This document shows positions 9,095 through 16,609 of a stretch of 64,000 bases of DNA, one piece after another. The notes under the pieces are model-generated. The model was not told the origin of the DNA. It saw nothing but the letters and a program-made list of their open reading frames with translations, and did no database searches. Location of the stretch: assembly GCA_020638835.1 (NCBI GenBank), contig JACKHV010000004.1, positions 62,001 through 126,000 on the forward strand, in the 5' to 3' direction. This DNA is from Planctomycetota bacterium (GTDB lineage: Bacteria; Planctomycetota; UBA1135; GCA-002686595). How positions within the stretch are numbered: the first letter of the stretch is position 1; each line of letters begins with the position of its first letter. The position numbers and the translations under genes are program-made.

Positions 9095-10488
9095 CGCGCG
9101 GCGCGTTCCCCGAGCACGCGTTCGTAGACCGCGAGGACGGCGTCGTGCATCTCGTCCAAGGTCGGCGGGAACTCGCCCGCGCGGTAGAAGGCGTCAAGAT
9201 GCGACGGGTCGTCGATCGCCTCACCCAGCACACGCGCCAGGTCGAGCGCGTCGCCCGGCGCGAAGTGCAGGCCGTGTTCGCCGGCGTGCACGAGTTCCGC
9301 CATGCCGCCGAGGTGCGAGACGAGCAGCGGCGTGCGCGCGGCGAGCGCCTCGAGGATCACGAGCGGCGCGTTCTCGAACCACACGCTGGGCACGACGAGC
9401 AAGTCGGTTCGCGCGAGCTGCGCGGCGACGGCGTCGCGTCGCAGCGGACCGTGCAAGTGCGCGCCGCACGCACGCGCGAGCGCTTCGAGTCGCTTGCCGT
9501 ACTCCGGCTGCGCCGCGGGCCCGAAGAGGTCGAGCCGCGCGCGCGAGCGCTGTTCGGGCGTCAGCCGCCCCCACGCTTCCAGCAGGACGTCCGGCCCCTT
9601 CGCGGGGATCATGCTGCCGAGGAAGGCGACGCGCACTTCCGCGCCACGCGGCTCACGCGGCAAGCGACCGAAGGCGTCGAGGTCGACGCCGGTCGGCAAG
9701 TGCTCGATGTGGTCGGGCGACATGCCCCACTCCACGAAGCGCTCGCGCAGGAACGCACTCGGCGAGAGGAAGCGGTCCACCGACGGGAGCAAGCGCGTGC
9801 GGAAGTCGTGTTCGCGCTCGGCGAGCCGCTCCGTCCACAGCGCCTCGGCGCGCGGATCGGGGTCCGCCGCGTCGCCGTCCGCCTTGCGCGAGAGCGCGCG
9901 CCCCGCCCCCCGCGCCGCCGGTCCGAGGTCGATGCCGGTCTTGCGCTTGAGCCCGGAGATCCAGCCCGCGAGCCGCTGTTCCGTGGGGGTCTGCGCGTAC
10001 TTGAAGTGCGACAGGCACTGCGCGCAGCGCGCGCGGTCGATCTCGTGGCAGACGGTGCCTTCGACGTGGACGCGCTGCCCGAAGCGCGCGCACTGCAGCC
10101 AGTAGTCGTGCAACGTCATCACGACGCCGGCGCCGCTCTTCCGCGCGACTTCCGCGCAGCCGACCGACAAGTGCAGCAGGTGCTGGAAGTGAATCAGGTC
10201 GGGCTTCCACTCGTCGACGACGCACGCGAAGGCGTTGGCCGCGCCGGGCAGCTCCCAGCTCTGGCGCGGATCGTCGTAGTGCAGGTTGTTCACCAGCTCG
10301 AAGACCCGCACGCCTTCGTGCTCACGCTCGCGAACGCAGAGGTCCGGCGCCGAGATGTCCTTCTCCGCCGTGAAGACGCGCACCTCGTGACCGCGGCGCA
10401 CGAGGCCGGCGGCGAGCTGCGCGGTGTAGAGCTCGGTGCCCGCGGAGTGGTCCGGCGGGTAGCGATGACTGACGAGGAGAAGGCGCAT
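9091..10488 (-). CDS. GT4-type glycosyltransferase
   Basis: Product of 465 residues from the ATG at 10488. The N-terminus MRLLLVSHRYPPDHSAGTE matches the start of GT4 enzymes; longer frames upstream lack conservation. The C-terminal nucleotide-sugar region reads VPSVWFENAPLVILEALAARTPLL, with the E-x7-E spacing of the family. A Cys-rich insert (CHEIDRARCAQCLSHFKY) follows TLHDYWLQC, as in its neighbour, so the two are likely distant paralogues. Sugar donor and acceptor cannot be read from sequence. Confidence 0.88.
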   Translation of the reverse strand: MRLLLVSHRYPPDHSAGTELYTAQLAAGLVRRGHEVRVFTAEKDISAPDLCVREREHEGVRVFELVNNLHYDDPRQSWELPGAANAFACVVDEWKPDLIHFQHLLHLSVGCAEVARKSGAGVVMTLHDYWLQCARFGQRVHVEGTVCHEIDRARCAQCLSHFKYAQTPTEQRLAGWISGLKRKTGIDLGPAARGAGRALSRKADGDAADPDPRAEALWTERLAEREHDFRTRLLPSVDRFLSPSAFLRERFVEWGMSPDHIEHLPTGVDLDAFGRLPREPRGAEVRVAFLGSMIPAKGPDVLLEAWGRLTPEQRSRARLDLFGPAAQPEYGKRLEALARACGAHLHGPLRRDAVAAQLARTDLLVVPSVWFENAPLVILEALAARTPLLVSHLGGMAELVHAGEHGLHFAPGDALDLARVLGEAIDDPSHLDAFYRAGEFPPTLDEMHDAVLAVYERVLGERAAR

Positions 10489-10555
10489 GGGGCTTGCCTG
10501 GCGGCGCGGCCCATGAAAGCCTGTCCGCCCCGACCATGCCAGACCCCGCCCGCAC

Positions 10556-10978
10556 ATGAAGCTGCTGAAGAAGATCCTGCTCGGCGTCGCGCTGTTCTTC
10601 CTCCTGATCCAAGTCGTCCGCCCGGCCCACCTGAACCCGCCGGTCGTCGCGCCGCTGCACGCGCCCGACGACGTCATGGCGATCCTCCGCAAGAGCTGCT
10701 ACGACTGCCACTCGAACGAGACCCGCTGGGCCTGGTACAGCCACGTGGCGCCGGTCTCCTGGCTCGTCGCCCACGACGTCGAGGAAGGCCGCGAACACCT
10801 CAACTTCTCCGAGTGGACCACGATGGACGCCAAGGCGCGCCGCGAGCTCGGCGAAGAGTGCATCGAGGAGATCGCCGAGGGCGAGATGCCGCTCTGGTTC
10901 TACACCCCGCTGCACCCCGGCTCGAAAGTGGACGGCGCGGAGCTGGCGACGCTCAGGAAGTGGGCGGAGTCGTTGTGA
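10556..10978 (+). CDS. Haem-binding domain protein
   Basis: Protein of 140 residues with an N-terminal membrane anchor or uncleaved signal (about residues 4-21) and one covalent haem site CYDCH (48-52), in the context SCYDCHSNETRWAWYSHVAPVSWLV. This matches the small haem-binding domain family often fused or linked to cytochromes in marine Bacteroidetes and Planctomycetes. Probably periplasmic and membrane-tethered. It is transcribed divergently from the glycosyltransferase pair across a 67-bp gap. Confidence 0.85.
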   Translation: MKLLKKILLGVALFFLLIQVVRPAHLNPPVVAPLHAPDDVMAILRKSCYDCHSNETRWAWYSHVAPVSWLVAHDVEEGREHLNFSEWTTMDAKARRELGEECIEEIAEGEMPLWFYTPLHPGSKVDGAELATLRKWAESL

Positions 10979-11003
10979 CGGCGCGCTGAGCCGCCTGTCG
11001 GGA

Positions 11004-11879
11004 TCAGCCCGGCACCCCGCCGTTCGTCGAGTGCTGCCGTCGGTACTCCCGCGGCGTGACACCGTAGCGTTCCTTGAAGCGGCGGTGGAAGTACGACGGG
11101 TTCTGGAAGCCGCACTCGTAGCACAACTCGAGCACCGGACGGTTCCCGGCGACGAGCTCGCGCGCGGCGTGGGCCAGGCGCGCGCCGTTGACGTAGTGCG
11201 TGAAGGTCTGACCGGTCGTGCGCTTGAAGAAGCGGCAGAAGGATTCCGGGCGCAGGCCGGCGCGGCGCGCGGCTTCGGCGAGCTCGATCTCGTCGGCGAG
11301 CCGGTGGTTGACGTAGTTGTAGACCTCGGTCAGGCGCGCTCCGTCGGAACCGCCGCGCTGCGTCGCTTCTTTGCGCGGCACGCGACCGGCGATCTGGGTG
11401 CGTGAGAGTGCGGCCAGCAGGCGGTAGAGCGCGGCGCGCACCTCCATGCCGCGGACGGGATCCTCGCCGTCGTCGGAGAGCTCGACGACGTCGCGGAAGA
11501 GGGCGCGCAAGGCGCTCGAGGCCGGCCCGTCGAAGACCACGGCCGCGGCGGAGTGCTGGCGCGTCGGCAAGCAGCTCGGCGCGTCGAAGTTCTTCAGGAC
11601 GGAGCGCGGGAAGTGCACGACGAGCGCGCGCACGCCGGCACCACGCGGCCGGCTGACGAAGGTGTGCGCGACCTCGGCGTGCACGGCGTAGACGCCGCCC
11701 TCGGGGACCGGCAAGGAGTGGTCGAAGGCGAAGAGCTCGCCGCAGCCCTCGTCGAAGAGCGCCAGCTCGATCTGCTCGTGGACGTGCAGCTCGTACTCGA
11801 GCCCCTGTTCCTGGATCTCCCGCGCCGCCCGGACGCGCCCCCAAGAGGTCAGGGAGAGCTGTTGCCGCTTCGCCTTCAT
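11004..11879 (-). CDS. AraC-family transcriptional regulator
   Basis: Product of 291 residues from the ATG at 11879; an earlier Met would add a non-conserved 27-residue leader. The N-terminal ~165 residues resemble a cupin sensing domain (LHVHEQIELALFDEGCGELFAF). The C-terminal ~100 residues hold the two helix-turn-helix units of AraC proteins, ending in the family signature LELCYECGFQNPSYFHRRFK followed by ERYGVTPREYRRQ. It probably binds a small ligand and activates or represses nearby genes; the target is unknown. It converges on the haem-binding gene, with 25 nt between the stops. Confidence 0.93.
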   Translation of the reverse strand: MKAKRQQLSLTSWGRVRAAREIQEQGLEYELHVHEQIELALFDEGCGELFAFDHSLPVPEGGVYAVHAEVAHTFVSRPRGAGVRALVVHFPRSVLKNFDAPSCLPTRQHSAAAVVFDGPASSALRALFRDVVELSDDGEDPVRGMEVRAALYRLLAALSRTQIAGRVPRKEATQRGGSDGARLTEVYNYVNHRLADEIELAEAARRAGLRPESFCRFFKRTTGQTFTHYVNGARLAHAARELVAGNRPVLELCYECGFQNPSYFHRRFKERYGVTPREYRRQHSTNGGVPG

Positions 11880-11991
11880 CGGTCCACAGCATAGCAGCCG
11901 GATGGCCTCTCGGGGGCCATCGCTGGCACCACTGGACAACGGAGTGCATCTTTTTGTCATTCCCGTAGCAGAAGGCCCGGGTGACGCGACC

Positions 11992-11997
11992 TATCCT
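11992..11997 (+). promoter_or_regulatory. Possible -10 box of the non-coding RNA
   Basis: TATCCT, the same -10 hexamer as in the better promoter at 35802-35807, stands just before the structured RNA region. A matching -35 hexamer at 16-18 bp is not apparent; TTGTCA at 11954-11959 is too far away. Weak on its own. Confidence 0.35.
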
Positions 11998-12214
11998 CCC
12001 TCTCCTCGGTCCTCAACAGTGCCGGCGGACTTCGGGTCGTGACTAGGTGGCGCGACCCGCTCGGGGTCCCCCCCCGTCCTCGCTCTCCCGTGAGGATCCC
12101 CGGGACACGTCCGCGGCACCGAGGACTCGGCGATCGACCGCGCTCGCCGGGTGGGAACGAGAGCCCATCAGGAGTCTGGGGCGGTGGCGCTGCGAGCCGC
12201 CGCCCCTTCTTCTT
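11998..12214 (+). ncRNA. Candidate structured non-coding RNA, ~215 nt, with intrinsic terminator
   Basis: This plus-strand stretch between the AraC gene and the alkD-like gene has no supported reading frame, yet ends in a textbook intrinsic terminator (12178-12206 stem, then TTCTTCTT). Nested helices can be drawn by hand: CTCTC 12000-12004 with GAGAG 12159-12163; CTCGGT 12005-12010 with ACCGAG 12118-12123; GCCGGCGGAC 12021-12030 with GTCCGCGGC 12109-12117; CGGGTCG 12033-12039 with CGACCCG 12053-12059; GTCCC 12066-12070 with GGGAC 12102-12106; TCCTC 12077-12081 with GAGGA 12092-12096; CGGCGA 12128-12133 with TCGCCG 12144-12149. Size would suit 6S RNA but I see no diagnostic 6S, SRP, tmRNA or RNase P motif. 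High G+C makes chance pairing easier, so moderate confidence. Confidence 0.55.
12178..12214 (+). terminator. Rho-independent terminator with no CDS upstream on its strand
   Basis: An 11-bp stem (GGGGCGGTGGC at 12178-12188 with GCCGCCGCCCC at 12196-12206, one G-U pair), a 7-nt loop, and the tail TTCTTCTT. The nearest plus-strand gene upstream is the haem protein, more than 1.1 kb away across the minus-strand araC-type gene, so the terminator most likely serves a non-coding transcript. Confidence 0.75.
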
Positions 12215-12232
12215 GCCCTCGATTCGCGTCGC

Positions 12233-12958
12233 CTAGGTGCGCGGCCCGTTCTTCCGACCGGTGTGCAGTTTGTTGCGCACCTCGCGCAGCACGCGCGCCG
12301 CGAGCTCGTCCTCGTACTCGGCGAGGAAGGTCTCGACGGTCACGGCCGAGATCGGAACCAGCGTGCGCAGCGCCCAGGAGAGCGCCTTCGCGACCATCTC
12401 CTCGCGATCGGCGGCGAGCCGTTCGCAGACGAGCAGCGTGCGCTCGACGTCGCCTTTCCCGCCGCGCGAAGCGAGGTTCAGAGGGATCGTCGAGGCGAGC
12501 GCCGCCCGCCGCCACCAGCGGTCCCGCGAGCGCGCCCAGCGCAGCAGCTCGGCGTCCGGCAGCGCGCGTTCGCGCCAGAGCTGTCCGGCGATCGAGCACG
12601 AGAACACGTCGACCGAGACCCAGTTGTCCATGCCCTCGCCGAGCCGCAGGACGTCGGCCTTGCGCAGCGAATGGAGCAGCGACTTGCGCGACGCGATCAG
12701 CTCGTACGCGAGCTGCCGACCTTCCAGGGTGCCCTGGGCGACGATCGCGCGCGCGAGGTCGTGCACATCGACGTCGGACCACTCGCGCACGAGCTGTCGA
12801 GTCGCTTTCAACACCCTGCGGATGTCCGGAACGGCGACGCCAAGGTTCTCCATCGCGCTCGGGAAGTAGCCGAGCGTGGATGCGCGGCGCTCCGGGTTCG
12901 TGAAGGCGCGCAGGTCGTGGATCACGTCGCGGGCAGTGCGTTCGACAGGTGTTTGCAT
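12233..12958 (-). CDS. AlkD-like DNA alkylation repair protein
   Basis: Product of 241 residues from the ATG at 12958. It is all-helical with HEAT-like repeats, and includes LGYFPSAMENLGVAVPDIRRVLK near the N-terminus, LAYELI, GMDNWVSVDVFSCSIAGQL and DRWWRRAALASTIPLN. AlkD proteins are HEAT-like DNA glycosylases that remove bulky or cationic alkylated bases such as 7-methylguanine. The NWVSVD/W-rich segment corresponds to the part holding the catalytic aspartate and aromatic residues in that family. It converges on the candidate non-coding RNA and is followed upstream on the strand by a small membrane protein gene. Confidence 0.85.
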   Translation of the reverse strand: MQTPVERTARDVIHDLRAFTNPERRASTLGYFPSAMENLGVAVPDIRRVLKATRQLVREWSDVDVHDLARAIVAQGTLEGRQLAYELIASRKSLLHSLRKADVLRLGEGMDNWVSVDVFSCSIAGQLWRERALPDAELLRWARSRDRWWRRAALASTIPLNLASRGGKGDVERTLLVCERLAADREEMVAKALSWALRTLVPISAVTVETFLAEYEDELAARVLREVRNKLHTGRKNGPRT

Positions 12959-12971
12959 GCTTCGCGCGCAT

Positions 12972-13349
12972 TCAAGCCGCCAAGGCCGACGCGAGTGCGA
13001 TCGCGCCGAGGGTCGACAGGAAGAGGGTGGCGACGATCGTGAGCCAGGCCGCGGCGCGACCGATCGCCGCCAGCCGACTGAGCCCGGCCCAGAGCACGAT
13101 CGAGAACAGGCCCGCGAGGAGCGGGAGCGGCGCTTCGCCACCGATGTAGGGCTGGACGAGGACGGCACCCAAGAAGCCGGGCGCCACCGGCAGGATTCGG
13201 TCGAGGCTCTCCGTGCAGCTGCAGTCGCCGGCCGCGTGGTGCGCATCGAGGAAACGAACGGCGAGGTACGGCGCCCACATCCCGAGCGCGATCCAGGGCG
13301 CCTGATGCCAGGCGGAGAGCGCCATCGACCTCGGACGTGAAGCGTCCAT
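12972..13349 (-). CDS. Small membrane protein, unknown function
   Basis: Product of 125 residues from the ATG at 13349; starts at 13388 or 13325 are possible. Three or four hydrophobic stretches are visible (APWIALGMWAPYLAV, ILPVAPGFLGAVLV, LLAGLFSIVLWAGL, WLTIVATLFLSTLGAIALASA). CSC in the second quarter is the only cysteine pair. No family recognised. It sits between corA and the alkD-like gene, close enough for one operon. Confidence 0.65.
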   Translation of the reverse strand: MDASRPRSMALSAWHQAPWIALGMWAPYLAVRFLDAHHAAGDCSCTESLDRILPVAPGFLGAVLVQPYIGGEAPLPLLAGLFSIVLWAGLSRLAAIGRAAAWLTIVATLFLSTLGAIALASALAA

Positions 13350-13357
13350 GTGGGCGA

Positions 13358-14323
13358 TCACAGCAGTCTGAGACGACGGAAGATCCACACGGCGGCGACG
13401 AACAGAGCGACGAGGACCGCACAGACGATTGCGAAGGCGTGGTCGTTGTCGACCCCTGGCATGCCGCCGACGTTGATGCCGAGCAAGCCGGTCAGCAGGC
13501 CGAGCGGCAAGAAGATCCCCGAGACGACGGACAGCACGTACATGATACGGTTCATCTGATCCGACATGCGCCCGGCAAGTTCTTCCTGCGTGACGGCGGC
13601 GCGCTCACGCGTCGCGTCGAGTTCTTCGAGGTAGCGCGTCAGTCGGTCCGTCGTCTCGCGCAGCCGGTTGCGGTCGACTTCCGCGAGCAGCGTACCGCTG
13701 TCCGTCTGCAAGCGCGCGAGCACCTCGCGCTGCGGCGCGAGGAACCGACGCAACCCGATCGCTTGTCGCCGGAACTGTCCGAGGCGCGCGCGCAGCTCGT
13801 AGCTCGGCGAGTCGAGCACGCTCTCCTCCAGCTCGTCCACCGCGTCGTTCAGGTCGTCGAGCACGGGGGCCATGCGGTCGGTCATCGAGCCGGTGATCGC
13901 GACGAGCAGCGCGCCCGGCGTCTCCGGCACCTCGCCGTGCGCCATCGCATCACGCAAGTCCTGAACGGCCATCAAGCGTCGCGCGCGCAGCGAGATGATG
14001 CGGTCCTGCTCGACCCACAAGCGGATCGAGATCATGTCCTCGGGGTCCGACTCCGGGTTCAAGTTCACGCCGCGCAGGATGACGAGCATCCCCGACGCGA
14101 AGCCCACCGACCGCGGCCGCGTCTCGACCTCGAGCAGCGCCTCCACCGTCAAGCGATCGAGGCCCGACTCGTTCCGCAGCCAGGCCTCCGCCTTCGTCCG
14201 ATCGAGGTGCAGCCAGATCCATCCCTCTCCTGGCTTCCACCCCCGCACCCCGCCGGCATCCAGTTCCCTGACTCCCCCCGCGCCATCGAAGCCATACGCG
14301 CAAATCAGTGCTTGGTCAGGCAT
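13358..14323 (-). CDS. CorA/ZntB-family divalent cation transporter
   Basis: Product of 321 residues with the CorA layout: a long acidic and helical cytoplasmic N-terminal domain (about 1-255), then two membrane helices (about 260-282 and 292-315). Between them is GINVGGMPG instead of the GMN signature of Mg2+-selective CorA. GxN-GG-PG is the form found in ZntB-type members that move zinc and other cations, so the substrate should not be called Mg2+. It probably works as a homopentamer in the inner membrane. Upstream of it lies the repeat island. Confidence 0.88.
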   Translation of the reverse strand: MPDQALICAYGFDGAGGVRELDAGGVRGWKPGEGWIWLHLDRTKAEAWLRNESGLDRLTVEALLEVETRPRSVGFASGMLVILRGVNLNPESDPEDMISIRLWVEQDRIISLRARRLMAVQDLRDAMAHGEVPETPGALLVAITGSMTDRMAPVLDDLNDAVDELEESVLDSPSYELRARLGQFRRQAIGLRRFLAPQREVLARLQTDSGTLLAEVDRNRLRETTDRLTRYLEELDATRERAAVTQEELAGRMSDQMNRIMYVLSVVSGIFLPLGLLTGLLGINVGGMPGVDNDHAFAIVCAVLVALFVAAVWIFRRLRLL

Positions 14324-14398
14324 GCGCCCACCCTACCTACACGCCCGCGCCGAAGGGAGGGTCGAGTGCTCGAGGTCATTTGCCGCTGCGGCCCCGCC

Positions 14399-14604
14399 CC
14401 GCTCGCTCGAGCTCCGCCGCGGGCTTTGCTCGCGGGGCTCGCTTTCACGTCAGCGGGGTCGGGTGCGGCGCGTCTCGAACTTGATAACGGCGGTGTTGTC
14501 GTGCGAGCGCATCGGCGGCCGGCAAGCGACCGATGCCGCGTCACGCCTAGCGCTCAGCGAGCCGCGCGGAGCGGAGCCCTTGGCGGAGCTCGAGCGAAGC
14601 GCGG
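14399..14604. repeat. REPIN-like inverted-repeat element, copy 1
   Basis: A 206-bp unit with inverted arms: left arm 14403-14431, right arm 14569-14597 (29 bp, four mismatches in this copy). Its middle carries the conserved phrase GTCTCGAACTTGATAACGGC. The flanks pair imperfectly too, so the whole unit could fold back. Copies 2 and 3 follow at offsets of 527 and 514 bp. The arms look like REP sequences in head-to-head orientation next to a RAYT gene. Confidence 0.8.
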
Positions 14605-14656
14605 CGTCAGCCGTGACCAAGGATCAACGATCACCGGCCAGCGATGAATGCCGAGT

Positions 14657-14805
14657 GAGCGAAGGCGAGTGCCGCGATGTGAAGGCGAGCGCTCAGCGAC
14701 GGCGAAGGTCGCGATCTGAAGGCGACCAGTCAGCGATGGTCATGGTCGCGACTTGAAGGCAAGAACTCAGCGACGGTGATCGCCGCGAACTGAAGTCGAC
14801 GCACT
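14657..14805. repeat. Block of four degenerate 37-bp tandem repeats, first copy
   Basis: Four units start at 14657, 14694, 14731 and 14768 (37, 37, 37 and 38 bp), each containing a form of CAGCGAcGG, GGTCGCGA and CTGAAGGCGA. There are no unique spacers between them, so this is not a CRISPR array. The block repeats at 15184-15333. Confidence 0.7.
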
Positions 14806-14876
14806 GGCCGGCAGACGACCTCGGGAGTTGGTCGTCGTTCGTTGATCTTCAGTCGTCGGCGGTCGGTCGTTGGGCT

Positions 14877-14911
14877 ATTGGTCATTGGTCGTTGGTCGTT
14901 GGTCGTTGGTC
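14877..14911. repeat. Five copies of a 7-bp tandem repeat (RTTGGTC)
   Basis: ATTGGTC, ATTGGTC and then GTTGGTC three times in a row. The corresponding position in the next large repeat (15405-15425) has three copies, so the number has changed by slippage since the duplication. Confidence 0.75.
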
Positions 14912-14925
14912 GTCGCGGTGCCGCC

Positions 14926-15131
14926 CCGCTCGCTCGAGCTCCGCCAAGGGCTCCGCTCGCGGGGCTCGCTTTCACGTCTCCGAGCACGAGGCCGGCGCGT
15001 CTCGAACTTGATAACGGCGGTGTCGTCGTGCGAGCGCATCGGCGACCGGCAAGACACGAATGCCGCGACACGCCCAGCGCTCAGCGAGCCGCGCGGAGCG
15101 GAGCCCTTGGCGGAGCTCGAGCGAAGCGCGG
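14926..15131. repeat. REPIN-like inverted-repeat element, copy 2
   Basis: The left arm 14930-14958 and the right arm 15096-15124 are perfect 29-bp reverse complements of each other. The interior differs from copies 1 and 3 mainly by a replaced segment after TTTCACGT. This is the best-preserved hairpin of the three together with copy 3. Confidence 0.85.
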
Positions 15132-15183
15132 CGTCAGCCGTGACCAAGGATCAACGATCACCGGCCAGCGACGAATGCCGAGT

Positions 15184-15333
15184 GAGCGACGGCGAATGCC
15201 GCGATGTGAAGTCGAGCGCTAGGCGACGGCGAGGGTCGCGAGCTGAACTCGACCAGTCAGCGACTGGTGATGGTCGCGACTTGAAGGCAAGAACTCAGCG
15301 ACGGTGATCGCCACGACCTGAAGTCGACGCACT
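15184..15333. repeat. Block of four degenerate 37-bp tandem repeats, second copy
   Basis: Units start at 15184, 15221, 15258 and 15296 (37, 37, 38 and 38 bp). The order and sequence match the block at 14657-14805, which shows that REPIN plus tandem block plus heptamer tail was duplicated as one unit of about 520 bp. Confidence 0.7.
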
Positions 15334-15439
15334 GGCCGGCGGACGATCTCGAGAGTTGGTCGTCGTTCGTTGATCTTCAGTCGTCGGCGGTCGGTCGTTG
15401 GGCTATTGGTCATTGGTCGTTGGTCGTCGCAGTGCCGCC

Positions 15440-15645
15440 CCGCTCGCTCGAGCTCCGCCAAGGGCTCCGCTCGCGGGGCTCGCTTTCACGTCAGCGGGGT
15501 CGGGTGCGGCGCGTCTCGAACTTGATAACGGCGGTGTTGTCGTGCGAGCGCATCGGCGACCGGCAAGCGACCGATGCCGCGATACGTCAAGCGCTCAGCG
15601 AGCCGCGCGGAGCGGAGCCCTTGGCGGAGCTCGAGCGAAGCGCGG
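15440..15645. repeat. REPIN-like inverted-repeat element, copy 3
   Basis: The left arm 15444-15472 and right arm 15610-15638 are perfect 29-bp reverse complements. After this copy the tandem-repeat block is absent and unique, lower-G+C sequence leads into the RAYT gene, so copy 3 lies directly upstream of the transposase. Confidence 0.85.
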
Positions 15646-15818
15646 CGTCAGCCGTGACCGACGACCAAAGTCCGACAACCAACGCGGAACGACGAACGCC
15701 GATTCCAACGACCGAAACCTCCCGGACACGGATTCTCGGTTGTGCGTCCATTCGGCGAATACCGCAAGAATCCGGCACTTATCGCGAACTTCACGCCGCG
15801 CGCATCGTTCTAAGTAGT

Positions 15819-16511
15819 GTGCGCCGCATACAGCAACAGACCGACTTCGAGTTCCCCGAACCGCGCACGCACGGAGGTCGCCGCAAGGGGGCCGGGCGGC
15901 CGAAGCGCAAGAGCGGTGTCGCGCACGCGGCGCGCGAGCGGGTGTCGCGGCACGACCCGCGCATCGTGACGATCAAGTTGGCGCAGGGCTTGCCGTGGTT
16001 GCGCGAGTGGCTCGAGGCGCGGGCGGTGACGTGCTGCATCCGGGACGCGCAGCGGGCGGACTTCCGCATCGTGCACTACTCGATCCAGCGCGATCACGTG
16101 CACTTCATCATCGAAGCGAACAGCAAGTCGGCGCTGTCGAACGGGATGAAGGGGCTGAACTAGCGGATCGCGCGGACGCTCAACGGGATCTGGCGCCGCA
16201 CGGGAAGGGTGCTGCGCGAGCGCTTCCATGATCGGGTGTTGAAGTCGTTGCGCGAGGTGCGCAATGCGCTGGTGTACGTGCTGAACAACCACCTGAAGCA
16301 CGGCACGCTGTACGACCCGTGCGGCGTGGTGGGCGAGCCGGACGTGTTCTCGTCGGGGTGCTACTTCGACGGTTGGGCGGGGAGGCCGCCGGAGCGGGAG
16401 GCGGGCGGTGCGGGTGAGGTCGTGGTGCGGGGCGGGTGGAAGCTCAGTTGCGGGTGGAAGCGGCACTATCGTGCGATCGGGCTGAGTGCGGCGCCGGCGA
16501 TGAAGAGTTGA
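15819..16511 (+). pseudogene. REP-associated tyrosine transposase (RAYT) with an in-frame TAG
   Basis: Reading from GTG 15819, the N-terminal part HGGRRKGAGRPKRKSGVAHA is the usual leader of RAYT-type IS200-like transposases. It is followed by RIVTIKLAQGLPWLR and the metal-binding HUH motif in QRDHVHFIIEA. After KGLN the frame meets TAG at 16161-16163 and then continues in the same frame for another 116 codons: RIARTLNGIWRRTGRVLRER, then FHDRV, then REVRNALVYVLNNHLKHG, which carries the expected catalytic tyrosine helix (YVLNN). One CAG-to-TAG change would explain the break. RAYTs nick single-stranded DNA at REP hairpins. The enzyme is split, so it is probably inactive, unless the stop is read through or the N-terminal half starts a separate product. 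Confidence 0.85.
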
Positions 16512-16609
16512 AGCGCCGCGGCGCGTCGTGCACGGCGGGCCGTCGTGCGGCATCCGACCGCATCGGTCGCGCTCGAGGCTTGCGGGCGCAGGAGGTCGCT
16601 CGCGGTGTG

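Noticed and set aside
11998..12214. Assignment of the non-coding RNA as 6S, SRP, tmRNA or RNase P RNA
   Set aside because: Length or diagnostic motifs do not fit tmRNA, SRP or RNase P; 6S fits in size but the branched fold differs and I cannot confirm it.
13950..14303. Minus-strand open frame inside corA in another frame
   Set aside because: It overlaps conserved CorA sequence and has no recognisable features.
14657..14805. CRISPR array
   Set aside because: The repeats are degenerate and directly abutting, with no unique spacers and no cas genes in the window.
14842..15817. Several open frames of 80-145 codons inside the repeat island
   Set aside because: They are repeated because the DNA is repeated; translations are similar between copies only through the repeat and have no family features or plausible start sites.
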